DNA of 64,000 nucleotides from Paenibacillus harenae DSM 16969 (GTDB lineage: Bacteria > Bacillota > Bacilli > Paenibacillales > Paenibacillaceae), in contig NZ_KE383842.1 of the NCBI RefSeq assembly GCF_000422465.1, positions 827,845-891,844 on the forward strand, written 5' to 3'. The stretch's first letter is position 1, and every line of letters begins with the position of its first letter. This document shows, piece after piece, positions 27,301-35,635 of the stretch. The translations under genes were made by a program, and so were the position numbers. The notes below the pieces were generated by a model. The model was not told where the DNA came from. It saw only the letters and a list, made by a program, of their open reading frames with translations, and searched no databases.

Positions 27301-28054
27301 GCGTGAAGCGGAGCTGCACGGACTGCAGGCTGCTGTTCAGAAGGTTACGGAGGAGCTTGCCGCTTACCGGAGCGCCCCTTTGCCGGAGCAGTTGAAGCAA
27401 GAGCTCAGCGAGCTGCTGTATTATGTCGTGCAGCGGATCCAATTCCGGTTCGGCGAGTTTTACAACTATGCGTTTAATCCGGCCTCGCTGCAAGAGGACG
27501 GGCGCGACCTGCGCAAGGCGCTCTGGACGTCGTGGCTGGAGCTGCAGCGGCTCGTCCGGCTGGAGCTGTCGCAGGAAATGCTGGCGACCTCGCTTCGGAT
27601 GGAGCGGGGAATCCATTCCTTAATGAAAAAACAGTATGAAGTCTTGATGCATCGAGCGGAAGAAATGATTGCGTCTTACGGGGCGGTTCCCTATTCGGGC
27701 GCGGAATTGCCGACGCCGGAGGAACGGGAAACCTGGGAAACGGATGCCGTCGATGCGAAGCTGCTGTGGAGCCGCTTCAAGTCGCCGCGGCATTTCTTTG
27801 AGGGCGAGGGCAAGGCTTTGCTCCGGAAGGAGCTGGAAACGCTGCTGGCGCCATCCTTGAACGGCTGGATGGCGGAACAGTCGATCGCCTGGAACGGCTT
27901 CTATGAGGAAAGCTGGCTTTTGGCGGCAGAGCATTCGGGCAGCACGCTTCAGGAGGATATGCTTTCTTATGCGGATGGCATTCGGAGCTCGCTTACCGGC
28001 GGCGCGAATACGGAGGAACTGAAGGAGCTGTACGGCAAGCTGATTCATCTCTAA
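24377..28054 (+). CDS. dynA: Tandem bacterial dynamin (DynA-like)
   Basis: A 1225-residue protein made of two dynamin-like halves, as in Bacillus DynA (YpbR, about 1190). The first GTPase has P-loop GHFSAGKS (50-57) and DTPGIDS; NQIDKHRD gives the G4-like motif. The second has GAFSAGKSS near residue 645, DTPGADSVN and NAADLAADR. Each is followed by helical stalk sequence. The linker (about 478-635) is low-complexity Ala/Gly/Pro/Arg and very GC-rich at the DNA level. DynA fuses membranes and helps membrane repair and phage tolerance in Bacillus. GGGAG precedes ATG 24377. It is cytosolic and membrane-associated by family analogy. Confidence 0.93.
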   Translation: MTQATLQSLAGALYETAGAMKAAGDAKHAKQAQELNSKLTEGRLTVAFCGHFSAGKSTLINRLCGAKLLPSSPIPTSANVVSIRGGDRAYAAVETIRDGITGKAEVPIEELDRYCVDGESYTSVSIVYPSERLGTHTVLLDTPGIDSTDDAHRMATESALHLADVVFYVMDYNHVQSEINFSFAKQLKDWGKPLYFIVNQIDKHRDRELSFANYRKSVEEAFHAWHLEPAGIVYLSLREPDHPYQQWEELLALLDRLQTLREPLCAYSVDASLRHLVAGHLKWREHESEPERERLLTEAGGEEAAELVNVEMGRLKAVISRVQGEREVYRAELRKELQSLLDNANITPAGLRDLAQTFLESRKPGFKAGLLFAAAKTAAEQERRLSAFREELNGLISASIDWHVKHLLRTASEKIGFDGDRLEEEMAQTLGWLAEPEWLTDRVKAGAVIGNEYTMTYCRELAADVKSVFRQRALALIDALADHAAAAGEAASAAAEARLAALRAQAGALEALAALAKRAAEHEARLAGMLPQPPARPDLPAPSAAGAGEAAGAGAKQPAQSGTPAGGAPLGQGAAGAAGAGAPPRAPAAQALAGGAALAQQHGAAARLARAAELLAPHAALAAAAHAMRDKAKRLRDSRFTIALFGAFSAGKSSLANALIGEPVLPVSPNPTTAAINKLVPPTAEHGHGTARIVMKSRAALMDDLRYSLALLGEEAAADKVPDAEAIMRAIDRLSPDAIAAGGRPHYSFLRAARAGWAEHEQLLGRQLSVDQSAYERYVAEESKSCFVSEIELHYDCGLTSQGIVLVDTPGADSVNARHTGVAFNYMKNADAVLFVTYYNHAFSQADRQFLMQLGRVKDQFELDKMFFLVNAADLAADREELAGVLKHVEENLLRHAIRHPRLFPVSSLQALDGKTEGNAELLARSGIGAFEQSFLSFIQQDLGRLAVDSAEQDLQRAAAAVAGWLKSAEGDAAAREAELHGLQAAVQKVTEELAAYRSAPLPEQLKQELSELLYYVVQRIQFRFGEFYNYAFNPASLQEDGRDLRKALWTSWLELQRLVRLELSQEMLATSLRMERGIHSLMKKQYEVLMHRAEEMIASYGAVPYSGAELPTPEERETWETDAVDAKLLWSRFKSPRHFFEGEGKALLRKELETLLAPSLNGWMAEQSIAWNGFYEESWLLAAEHSGSTLQEDMLSYADGIRSSLTGGANTEELKELYGKLIHL

Positions 28055-28096
28055 ACGTAAATGAAAACAGCAGGTTTCATCGCATTTATAGCTGAG

Positions 28097-28143
28097 TGCT
28101 TTTGCGGGTGCAAGTACGCCCCGCAAAAGCATTTTTTATTTTA
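28097..28143 (+). terminator. Terminator after the dynamin gene
   Basis: TGCTTTTGCGGG (28097-28108) pairs perfectly with CCCGCAAAAGCA (28120-28131), followed by a long T-run. Confidence 0.9.
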
Positions 28144-28349
28144 GTGTGTTTTTATGCAAAAAGTGAGCAATTGGCACATATTCGTCACGATTTAAGACCA
28201 TTTGAAAGTATAAAGGGTTTCCAATTTCCATATCGCCACAATAAGCGGTTTCATTCAAAAATTCGCAATTTTCTACAGTTTGCTACCATTTACCGATGCT
28301 GATAATATTCATTCATGCTTACAAAATAGATACGGGGAGATGGATTTAC

Positions 28350-30137
28350 TTGGACGTGTTCAGGCAGTTGAAAGCATTTTATTGGGGGGACCGGAAGTTT
28401 CTTTTCTCTTCGATTATTTGCTTGGTGTGCGCGACGGCGCTCGGACTGGTCTATCCGAATTTGCTGCGTTACCTAATTGACGACGTCATTACGCCGCGCA
28501 AATTCGAACTGGTACCGACGCTCGCGTTCACAGTTGTGGGTGTTGTGACTTTTAAAGGCTGCATGCAGTTTCTACACGGATTTTTTGGTGGCCGGCTCGG
28601 CAACCGGGTAGCTTTCAACCTGCGCAATGCTTTATACGAGAAGCTGCAGACATTGTCCTTTCAATACTACGATAAAGCGAAAACAGGGGATTTGATGTCT
28701 CGCCTGACGGCGGATCTGGAGGCCATCCGCCAATTTCTCGGTTTCGGCTTTGCGCAAATATTGAACATGGTGCTTATGATTGGTTTCGGCGGAGCGATGA
28801 TGCTGTCGATCCATTGGCAGTTGACGCTAATTACGCTCGTTACGATTCCGCTGCTCGGATTTGCGGCCATTCGTTTCGAACGCAACATTCACCCGGCTTT
28901 CCGTGAAATGCGCCAGGCGATGAGCAACCTGACAACGGCGGTTCAGGAAAATATTACCGGCGTTAGAACGGTGAAATCCTTCGCAAGGGAAAACCATGAG
29001 GTTACGAAATTTTCGGTTCGGAGCGAAGCTTACCAGACGAACCAGGTAGGCGCGGCAAAAATTTGGGCGAAATTTTTCCCGGTCATGGAGCTTGTCGCCA
29101 ACCTGAGCGCGGTCATCCTGCTCGTTACCGGCGGGATGCTCGTCATTAACGGTTCGCTTAAGCTCGGCGAATTCGTTGCATTCTTCAGCCTGATATGGTA
29201 CATTATCGGCCCTATGTGGGGTCTAGGCTTCCATATTAACAACTATACGCAATTTAAAGCGTCGGGCGAGCGGGTTCTGGGTCTATTGAATGAGCATGTG
29301 CATGTCAAAAGTACGGAGCATGCGATCGAGGTAAGCAGCGAAACGGTGAAGGGCCATGTTCGCTTCGATCGTGTCACGTTCAGCTATCCGGATAAAGCGC
29401 CTGCCGTAACCGATCTTGTCATTGACGCGCCCGCCGGTTCCGTCATCGGCTTGCTCGGATCGACAGGCTCGGGTAAATCAACGATCATTCAGCTGCTTAT
29501 GCGCGCTTATAACGTCAAGCAAGGCACCATCACGCTGGACGGCATCGATATCCGCAATCTGGATGTGGAGAGCCTGCGCCGCATAATTGCGCCGGTATTC
29601 CAGGAAACCTTTTTGTTCTCGGCCTCCATCCGCGCCAATATCGCGTATGGCGTGAAGGATGTCACGCAGGAGCAGATCGAGAATGCCGCCAAGCTCGCCA
29701 AAGCGCATGATTTCATCATGGAGCTGCCGCTGGGTTACGATACGATAGTCGGGGAGAGAGGCATGGGCTTATCCGGCGGCCAGAAGCAGCGGATTGCCAT
29801 CGCGCGGGCTTTGATCAAGAACCCTCGGATTCTGATTCTGGACGATGCGACGAGCGCCGTTGATATGGAAACCGAACACGATATTCAAGCGGGCTTCAAG
29901 GAGCTGATGGCCGGACGCACGACCTTTATTATCGCGCACCGGATTTCGTCCTTGCGCCATGCCGATGAAATTATCGTGCTGGAAGAAGGGCATATCGTAC
30001 AGAGGGGCACTCACGCGGAGCTGATCGCACAGGAAGGCCATTACCGCGATACCTATAATATTCAGTATGCCGATATCCCGCTAGAAGCTTTGGAACAACC
30101 CGCACAAGCGATCGAACGGAAAGGAAGTACCGTATAA
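28350..30137 (+). CDS. ABC exporter half-transporter with degenerate ATP site (BmrC-like)
   Basis: A 595-residue half-transporter: six-helix membrane domain (about 1-310), then an ABC ATPase. Walker A is LLGSTGSGKST, the signature is LSGGQKQR, and Walker B is ILILDDATSAVD, with Asp in place of the catalytic Glu. This is the mark of the degenerate-site subunit in heterodimeric exporters such as BmrCD (YheI/YheH). TTG 28350 is preferred, with GGGGAG ten bases upstream; the frame extends to 28296. The stop overlaps the next ATG (TAATG). The substrate cannot be told; multidrug or peptide export is typical. Confidence 0.92.
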   Translation: MDVFRQLKAFYWGDRKFLFSSIICLVCATALGLVYPNLLRYLIDDVITPRKFELVPTLAFTVVGVVTFKGCMQFLHGFFGGRLGNRVAFNLRNALYEKLQTLSFQYYDKAKTGDLMSRLTADLEAIRQFLGFGFAQILNMVLMIGFGGAMMLSIHWQLTLITLVTIPLLGFAAIRFERNIHPAFREMRQAMSNLTTAVQENITGVRTVKSFARENHEVTKFSVRSEAYQTNQVGAAKIWAKFFPVMELVANLSAVILLVTGGMLVINGSLKLGEFVAFFSLIWYIIGPMWGLGFHINNYTQFKASGERVLGLLNEHVHVKSTEHAIEVSSETVKGHVRFDRVTFSYPDKAPAVTDLVIDAPAGSVIGLLGSTGSGKSTIIQLLMRAYNVKQGTITLDGIDIRNLDVESLRRIIAPVFQETFLFSASIRANIAYGVKDVTQEQIENAAKLAKAHDFIMELPLGYDTIVGERGMGLSGGQKQRIAIARALIKNPRILILDDATSAVDMETEHDIQAGFKELMAGRTTFIIAHRISSLRHADEIIVLEEGHIVQRGTHAELIAQEGHYRDTYNIQYADIPLEALEQPAQAIERKGSTV

Positions 30138-31960
30138 TGAGCGCGAGTATGAAAGCTAAACCAATCGACAAAAATGAACGTTTCGTGTACCAGGACGACG
30201 AGCTGATCGAGAAGCCGTTTAACTGGGGACAACTGCGCCGGTTATTCGCTTATATGAAGCCGTATACCAAGCAGCTCACGCCCGTCATCCTGATGATGAT
30301 TCTTGGAACGCTTACCCGCCTTGGCGTGCCAGCGTTAGTTATTCTGGCCATCGATGAAGCGATCTCGCCGGTTAACGGCGAGACCAGCGTCCCTAAGCTC
30401 CTTACATTCGCCGGCATCATGCTTTTCTTATATGTTATTCAATGGGCATCGAACACGTACCGGATTAAATTTACGAATATCATCGGCCAGAAGGTCATCT
30501 ATGACCTGAGAAAGCATTTGTTTCAGCACATCCAGAAGCTTTCCTTCCGATTCTATGACAAACGTCCTGCAGGTTCGGTACTCGTCCGGGTAACGAATGA
30601 CGTCAATGCGCTGCAGGACCTGTTCACAAACGGGGTTGTCAATCTGCTGATGGACTGCGTGCAGCTGTTCGGCATCGTCATCATTCTGCTCGTATGGAAC
30701 TTCAAGCTTGGCCTTGCGGTGATGATCACGGTGCCGTTAATGTTCCTGGTCTCCACCTCGCTGCGCAAGCGGATCCGCTTCGCCTGGCAGGACGTGCGGA
30801 TCAAACAGTCCCGCATCAACTCTCATCTGAATGAGAGCATTCAAGGGATGAAGGTTACCCAGGCTTACGTGCAGGAGAAAGACAACATGGGCTTCTTTAA
30901 TCAGATGAACACGGTCAACGTCAAATCGTGGGATAGGGCTTCTGCGCTTAATCAGACGTTTGGACCGGTGATCGAGATAACTTCCGCGATCGGGACATTT
31001 ATCCTGTTCTGGTACGGGGCTCACCTGATTCAGAATAACATCATTACGGTCGGTTTGCTCGTCGGTTATGCGAATTACATCGGCAACTTCTGGGAGCCTA
31101 TTAACCGGTTAGGTCAAATGTACTCCCAGCTGCTTATCGCGATGGCTTCGTCGGAACGTATATTCGAATTTATCGATGAAGAGCCGACCGTTGCCGAATT
31201 AACGGAAGCGAAGCCGCTAAGCCAAATTAAAGGCGATGTGAAGTTCGACAATATCGTGTTTGAATACGAGAAGGGCAGACCCGCGCTCAAGGGCGTTTCG
31301 ATCGACGTGAAGGCAGGCCAGTCCATTGCGCTTGTCGGACATACCGGCTCAGGCAAAAGCACGATTATTAACTTGCTCTGCCGCTTTTACGATCCGGTTC
31401 AGGGCCGCGTGTTAATTGACGGCATCGATATTCGCGACGTTACGATTGAAAGCTTGCGTTCGCAGGTAGGCATCGTCCTTCAGGATACCTTTATCTTTGC
31501 GGGCTCGATTCGCGATAATATCCGCTACGGTCGTCTCGATGCGACGGACGCGGAGATCGTGAAGGCGGCTCAAGCGGTCAACGCGCATGATTATATCATG
31601 AACCTGCCGGACGGCTACGATACGCAGGTAGAGGAACGCGGGAACGTACTCTCCATGGGACAAAGACAGCTGCTGTCGTTCGCCCGCGCCCTGCTCGCCG
31701 ATCCCCGCATTCTGATCCTGGATGAGGCAACCGCAAGCATCGATACGGAGACGGAGCTCAAAATTCAGGAAGCGCTCAAAGCGCTGCTGGCAGGCCGGAC
31801 CTCCTTTATGATCGCACACCGATTGTCGACGATTCGCCACGCGGATGAAATCATTGTGCTGGATCACGGCCGGATCGTGGAACAGGGCAACCATGAATCA
31901 TTGATCGCGAAGCGGGGCGTTTATAACGGCCTCATTGAGGCGCAATACCGGTTTTTGTAA
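30137..31960 (+). CDS. ABC exporter half-transporter with catalytic ATP site (BmrD-like)
   Basis: A 607-residue partner of the preceding subunit. A membrane domain (about 45-345) is followed by an ATPase with Walker A LVGHTGSGKST, variant signature LSMGQRQ, and Walker B ILILDEATASID, which retains the catalytic Glu. LSMGQRQ also occurs in the BmrD type. The two genes overlap by one base, which would favour equal synthesis. It is followed by the purT leader hairpin, which may double as the terminator of this operon. Confidence 0.93.
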   Translation: MSASMKAKPIDKNERFVYQDDELIEKPFNWGQLRRLFAYMKPYTKQLTPVILMMILGTLTRLGVPALVILAIDEAISPVNGETSVPKLLTFAGIMLFLYVIQWASNTYRIKFTNIIGQKVIYDLRKHLFQHIQKLSFRFYDKRPAGSVLVRVTNDVNALQDLFTNGVVNLLMDCVQLFGIVIILLVWNFKLGLAVMITVPLMFLVSTSLRKRIRFAWQDVRIKQSRINSHLNESIQGMKVTQAYVQEKDNMGFFNQMNTVNVKSWDRASALNQTFGPVIEITSAIGTFILFWYGAHLIQNNIITVGLLVGYANYIGNFWEPINRLGQMYSQLLIAMASSERIFEFIDEEPTVAELTEAKPLSQIKGDVKFDNIVFEYEKGRPALKGVSIDVKAGQSIALVGHTGSGKSTIINLLCRFYDPVQGRVLIDGIDIRDVTIESLRSQVGIVLQDTFIFAGSIRDNIRYGRLDATDAEIVKAAQAVNAHDYIMNLPDGYDTQVEERGNVLSMGQRQLLSFARALLADPRILILDEATASIDTETELKIQEALKALLAGRTSFMIAHRLSTIRHADEIIVLDHGRIVEQGNHESLIAKRGVYNGLIEAQYRFL

Positions 31961-31988
31961 GAACCGAATCGGATAATGGTTGATTTTT

Positions 31989-32092
31989 GCATAGAGAACC
32001 TCCACAATGGAAGAAAAAAGGACCGATCCGCCCGCCGCAGCGCTCTATCGCTCGGCAGCCGGATCGGCACGCTTCCAGGAGGTTCTTTTTGC
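31989..32092 (+). promoter_or_regulatory. Long hairpin leader of purT sequestering the ribosome site
   Basis: The leader folds on paper into a single stacked hairpin. AGAACCTCC (31995-32003) pairs with GGAGGTTCT (32078-32086), TGGAAG (32008-32013) with CTTCCA (32072-32077), CCGATCCG (32023-32030) with CGGATCGG (32060-32067), and GCCG/AGCG (32034-32042) with CGCT/CGGC (32049-32056). The basal helix buries the AGGAGG of purT, and a T-run (32086-32090) follows, so the element could be the terminator of the ABC operon, a translational switch, or both. Confidence 0.6.
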
Positions 32093-32094
32093 TT

Positions 32095-33279
32095 ATGTAT
32101 GGATCACCGCTCACATCAAATGCACGCAAGCTATTGCTGCTTGGCTCCGGGGAGCTTGGCAAGGAAGTGGCGCTGGAAGCCCAGCGCCTAGGAATTGAAA
32201 CGATTGCCGTCGACCGTTACGACCATGCCCCGGCCATGCAGGTTGCGCATCGCAGCTACACGACGGATATGCTGGACGGATCGGCGATTCGCCGCATTAT
32301 CGATCGGGAGCGTCCGGATTTCATTGTTCCCGAAATCGAAGCGATTGCAACGGAAACGTTGGTGGAGCTGGAGAAGGAAGGACATCGCGTCATACCGACG
32401 GCACGGGCTGCGCGCCTTACGATGGACCGCGAAGGGATTCGCCGCCTGGCGGCGGAGACACTTCGCTTGCCGACTGCGTCTTACCGTTTCGCCGACAGTC
32501 TGGACGAGCTTAGACTGGCAGCGGCAGAATTAGGTTTCCCATGCGTGATCAAGCCGATTATGAGCTCTTCAGGCAAAGGACAGAGCGTCTGCCGTTCCGA
32601 AGCGGAGCTCGATTCCTGCTGGAATTATGCGATGGAGGGAGGCCGCGCGAAGAAGCAGCGCATTATCGTCGAGGGATTTGTGACGTTTGAGTCCGAGATT
32701 ACCTTGCTCACCGTGCGTTCCGTATCCGGAACAGCCTATTGTCCGCCTATCGGACATGTCCAGAAGGACGGCGATTACATCGAATCCTGGCAGCCTCATG
32801 AGATGACGGAGCAACAAATCGCGCAGGCCGAGGCGATCGCGCTAAAGATCACGAATGAACTTGGGGGCTACGGCATTTACGGAGTCGAATTGTTCATCAC
32901 GCAGGAAGGCGTTCTGTTCAGCGAAGTGTCGCCGCGTCCGCATGATACGGGAATGGTGACGATGGCTACCCAGGATTTGTCGGAGTTTGCGCTTCATGTG
33001 AGGGCGGTTCTAGGCTTCCCTATTCCTTCGATACGGCTGCTCAGTCCCGGCGCTTCCCATACGTTAAAGGCGGACAGGGATGCCGCGGATTTCCGGATAG
33101 GCGGGATCGAGGAGGCTCTTTCCGTGCCGAATACGCAGGTTCGCATTTTCGGTAAACCGGAGACCAAGCCCGGCCGCCGGATGGCTGTTGCGCTCAGCAC
33201 GGCAGCCAGTGCCGAGCAAGCGCGCGATACGGCAGGCCGCGCAGCTCAAGCCCTTTATATCGAATACAATCCTAAATAA
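32095..33279 (+). CDS. purT: Formate-dependent phosphoribosylglycinamide formyltransferase
   Basis: A 394-residue ATP-grasp enzyme that formylates GAR with formate and ATP in purine synthesis, independent of folate. The N-terminal KLLLLGSGELGKEVALEAQRLG (cited in part: LLGSGELGKEVALEA) and EIEAIATETL are typical. The ATP-grasp core contains VIKPIMSSSGKGQS, with metal ligands in the C-terminal VSPRPHDTGMVTMATQ. ATG 32095 is 12 bases from AGGAGG; TTG 32089, six bases from it, may be the true start. The open frame further upstream runs through the leader hairpin and is not supported. Confidence 0.95.
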   Translation: MYGSPLTSNARKLLLLGSGELGKEVALEAQRLGIETIAVDRYDHAPAMQVAHRSYTTDMLDGSAIRRIIDRERPDFIVPEIEAIATETLVELEKEGHRVIPTARAARLTMDREGIRRLAAETLRLPTASYRFADSLDELRLAAAELGFPCVIKPIMSSSGKGQSVCRSEAELDSCWNYAMEGGRAKKQRIIVEGFVTFESEITLLTVRSVSGTAYCPPIGHVQKDGDYIESWQPHEMTEQQIAQAEAIALKITNELGGYGIYGVELFITQEGVLFSEVSPRPHDTGMVTMATQDLSEFALHVRAVLGFPIPSIRLLSPGASHTLKADRDAADFRIGGIEEALSVPNTQVRIFGKPETKPGRRMAVALSTAASAEQARDTAGRAAQALYIEYNPK

Positions 33280-33282
33280 GAA

Positions 33283-33322
33283 ACAAGCCCCGACATCGTC
33301 CACGACGATGTTCGGGGCTTGC
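33283..33322. terminator. Hairpin between convergent purT and the ger operon
   Basis: Arms 33284-33299 and 33305-33321 pair with a single bulge (CAAGCCCCG against CGGGGCTTG at the base). The minus-strand side has the more T-rich tail. It likely serves both operons. Confidence 0.75.
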
Positions 33323-33386
33323 TGCATGTTAACCGGCGTGAACTTCTTCGAGAGAGACGCGTTTCGAAACTGTTCCAGAGTTACGG

Positions 33387-34487
33387 TCAACGGCTGCTCA
33401 TTTTTTTGCGGATCGAGCCGATCACAAGCAGCAGCAGCGGCAGTAATAACCCAATCGTTATCACATACGGAATATATACGGTGGAATCGAAATCCATCAT
33501 ATAAGCAACGTTCGGGTAGACGACAAGCGAGTAGGCGGCAATGATCATTCCGCACGGAAAGACGAATGGCCGGTAATCCTTGCAGCCGAATAATTGCGTA
33601 ATACCTGCCACGACGCCATAGGCATAGAAGGAGGCCTTGAAAAAGATCGTCATAAACCACATGCCGGCCATTAAAATTTCTACCCTTTGAATAAAGTTTC
33701 CAATGTTTATTTGTTTGGCCAATGCGTAGCTTGGATACATGTTTCTCGAGCTGAAATCGGCGCCTAATATCGAAATACTGAGGAAGGTGATGAGAATAAT
33801 ACAGATTCCGCCGAGCAGCGTACCGATCATAAATGCTTTACCCGCCCCTTTTTTTTGATTAAGGGCAGACGGGAAGATTAGAAGAATGAGAACGAGCGGC
33901 AATGACGCTGTTCCTATATAAGCTAATGCGGCTTTTATGGTCGGCTTTATACCTATTTCCATGATCGGCTTCATTTTTTGGATCTCAATCTCCGGGATGA
34001 GCAAGATCGAAGAAACGACGAACAAAATTAAAAACCACGGAAATAATATTTCTGCGGAGCGGGACAGCACTTCAAGCCCTAACCGCACTCCCATAAATAC
34101 GAGGGCGGCAAATAGAATGATAAAAGCGCCGATCGGTGTTTCCGGCATCACCTGAGTAGTCATAAAATTGGCTAAATAAAATAAGACGGTAGAGGCGCCT
34201 AAAAACGAAAATGTAATGAAAATAAGGGAAACCAACTTGCCGAACCATTTTCCGAGCGTATGCTCGAGGAAACCGATCAGCGTCATTTGCGGGTATAGCT
34301 TGCCTATGGAAAAATAGAGGTAAACAATTAATAATCCAAGCAGCCAGCCGACAATGGCGGCAATCCAAGCATTCTGTTTGGCATCGGCTGCAAGAGTCGA
34401 AGGAATGACCAAAATTGTCGTTCCGATGGTATAGAACATCATTAGTATGGTGAATTGACGTATCGAAATTTTTACGTTATTCGTCAT
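33387..34487 (-). CDS. GerB-type spore germination permease, copy 3 of 3
   Basis: A 366-residue member of the GerAB family (amino-acid/polyamine/organocation fold), with about ten hydrophobic segments. It begins MTNNVKISIRQFTILMMFYT, followed by GTTILVIPSTLAADA. GerAB subunits are the ligand-binding membrane part of germinant receptors in the spore inner membrane. ATG 34487 has GGGAG nine bases upstream; TTG 34496 also is in frame. Its start overlaps the end of copy 2 by 11 bases. It is very similar to its two neighbours. Confidence 0.92.
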   Translation of the reverse strand: MTNNVKISIRQFTILMMFYTIGTTILVIPSTLAADAKQNAWIAAIVGWLLGLLIVYLYFSIGKLYPQMTLIGFLEHTLGKWFGKLVSLIFITFSFLGASTVLFYLANFMTTQVMPETPIGAFIILFAALVFMGVRLGLEVLSRSAEILFPWFLILFVVSSILLIPEIEIQKMKPIMEIGIKPTIKAALAYIGTASLPLVLILLIFPSALNQKKGAGKAFMIGTLLGGICIILITFLSISILGADFSSRNMYPSYALAKQINIGNFIQRVEILMAGMWFMTIFFKASFYAYGVVAGITQLFGCKDYRPFVFPCGMIIAAYSLVVYPNVAYMMDFDSTVYIPYVITIGLLLPLLLLVIGSIRKKMSSR

Positions 34488-35601
34488 CACTCTCAACTCC
34501 CTGGTTATTCATCATTCTTTTCCTGATCAAGCCGGTGATGAGGACGAACAGCGGCAGCAACAAACCGGCCGATATCACAAACGGAATATATACGGTGGAC
34601 TCGAAATCACTCATATAAACGACGTCGGGATAAACGACAAGCGAAAACGCGATCATGATCATTCCGCATGGGATAACGAATGGACGGTAATCCTTACAAC
34701 CGAATACCTGCGCAATTCCTGAAATGAAACCGTAAGCATAAAAGGTTGCTTTGAAAAAGATGGTCAAAAACCATAAGCCTGCCATCAGAATCTCAACTCT
34801 TTGAATAAAATTTCCGACATTTATTTTTTTAGACAACGCGTAACTCGGGTACATGTTTTTAGCGCTAAGCTCAGCACCCAAGATAGAAACGCTCAAGAAG
34901 GTGATGATGATAATGAAAATTCCGCCAATTAGAGTGCCGGTGTAAAAAGCTTTCCCCGCCCCTTTTTTTTCGTTTAGAGACATCGGATAGATCATTAAGA
35001 ATACAACCATCGGAAGGGAAGCCGTGCCGGCGAAAACCAGCGCTGCCCTTATGACCGGCTTGAATCCGATTTCGATAATCGGCCTAATCTTCTGGATTTC
35101 AATCTCCGGAATAAGGAACAAGGTTAATGTTGTGAACAATAATAAAAACCATGGAAATAATATTTCAGCTGTACGGGCCAGCACTTCAAGTCCGAGCCGC
35201 AGTCCCATAAGGACAATTCCGGCGAAAAGAATGACAAAAGCGCCGATCGGCGTTTCCGGCATAATCTGCGTTGTCATGAAATTTCCGATATAATACAAAA
35301 CGATGGAAGAGGTTACGAACGAAAAAAAAATAAAAAAGAGGGAAATCGGCTTGCCTAACCATTTCCCGAAAGTATGCTCGATATAGGCAATGAACGTCAT
35401 CTGAGGAAATAGCTTGCCCAAAGAGACGTAGAGGACGACGACCAATAAACCCAGCAGCCAACCGACTATTGCGGCAATCCATGCATGCTGGCCGGCATCG
35501 GCGGCAAGAGGTGCCGGAATAACCAATATCGTCGTGCCTATCGTATAAAACATAATAAGCACGGTAAATTGACGCAGTGATATTTTCACGTTGTTCGCCA
35601 T
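34477..35601 (-). CDS. GerB-type spore germination permease, copy 2 of 3
   Basis: A 374-residue GerAB-family protein. Its N terminus, MANNVKISLRQFTVLIMFYT, is nearly the same as its neighbours, and it shares AETPIGAF-like MPETPIGAF and the SAKNMYPSYALSKKINVGNF segment (cited in part). About ten membrane helices are apparent. It lies 34 bases from copy 1. Which of the three pairs with the single GerA and GerC in this operon cannot be told; they may give receptors of different germinant specificity. Confidence 0.92.
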   Translation of the reverse strand: MANNVKISLRQFTVLIMFYTIGTTILVIPAPLAADAGQHAWIAAIVGWLLGLLVVVLYVSLGKLFPQMTFIAYIEHTFGKWLGKPISLFFIFFSFVTSSIVLYYIGNFMTTQIMPETPIGAFVILFAGIVLMGLRLGLEVLARTAEILFPWFLLLFTTLTLFLIPEIEIQKIRPIIEIGFKPVIRAALVFAGTASLPMVVFLMIYPMSLNEKKGAGKAFYTGTLIGGIFIIIITFLSVSILGAELSAKNMYPSYALSKKINVGNFIQRVEILMAGLWFLTIFFKATFYAYGFISGIAQVFGCKDYRPFVIPCGMIMIAFSLVVYPDVVYMSDFESTVYIPFVISAGLLLPLFVLITGLIRKRMMNNQGVESDDE

Positions 35602-35635
35602 CGTTTCTTCACCCCAGACTAATCACAGCGCTTTT

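Noticed and set aside
31958-31975. Possible PurR box (CCGAA) before purT
   Set aside because: Only half of the motif is present and the inverted partner at the required distance was not found.
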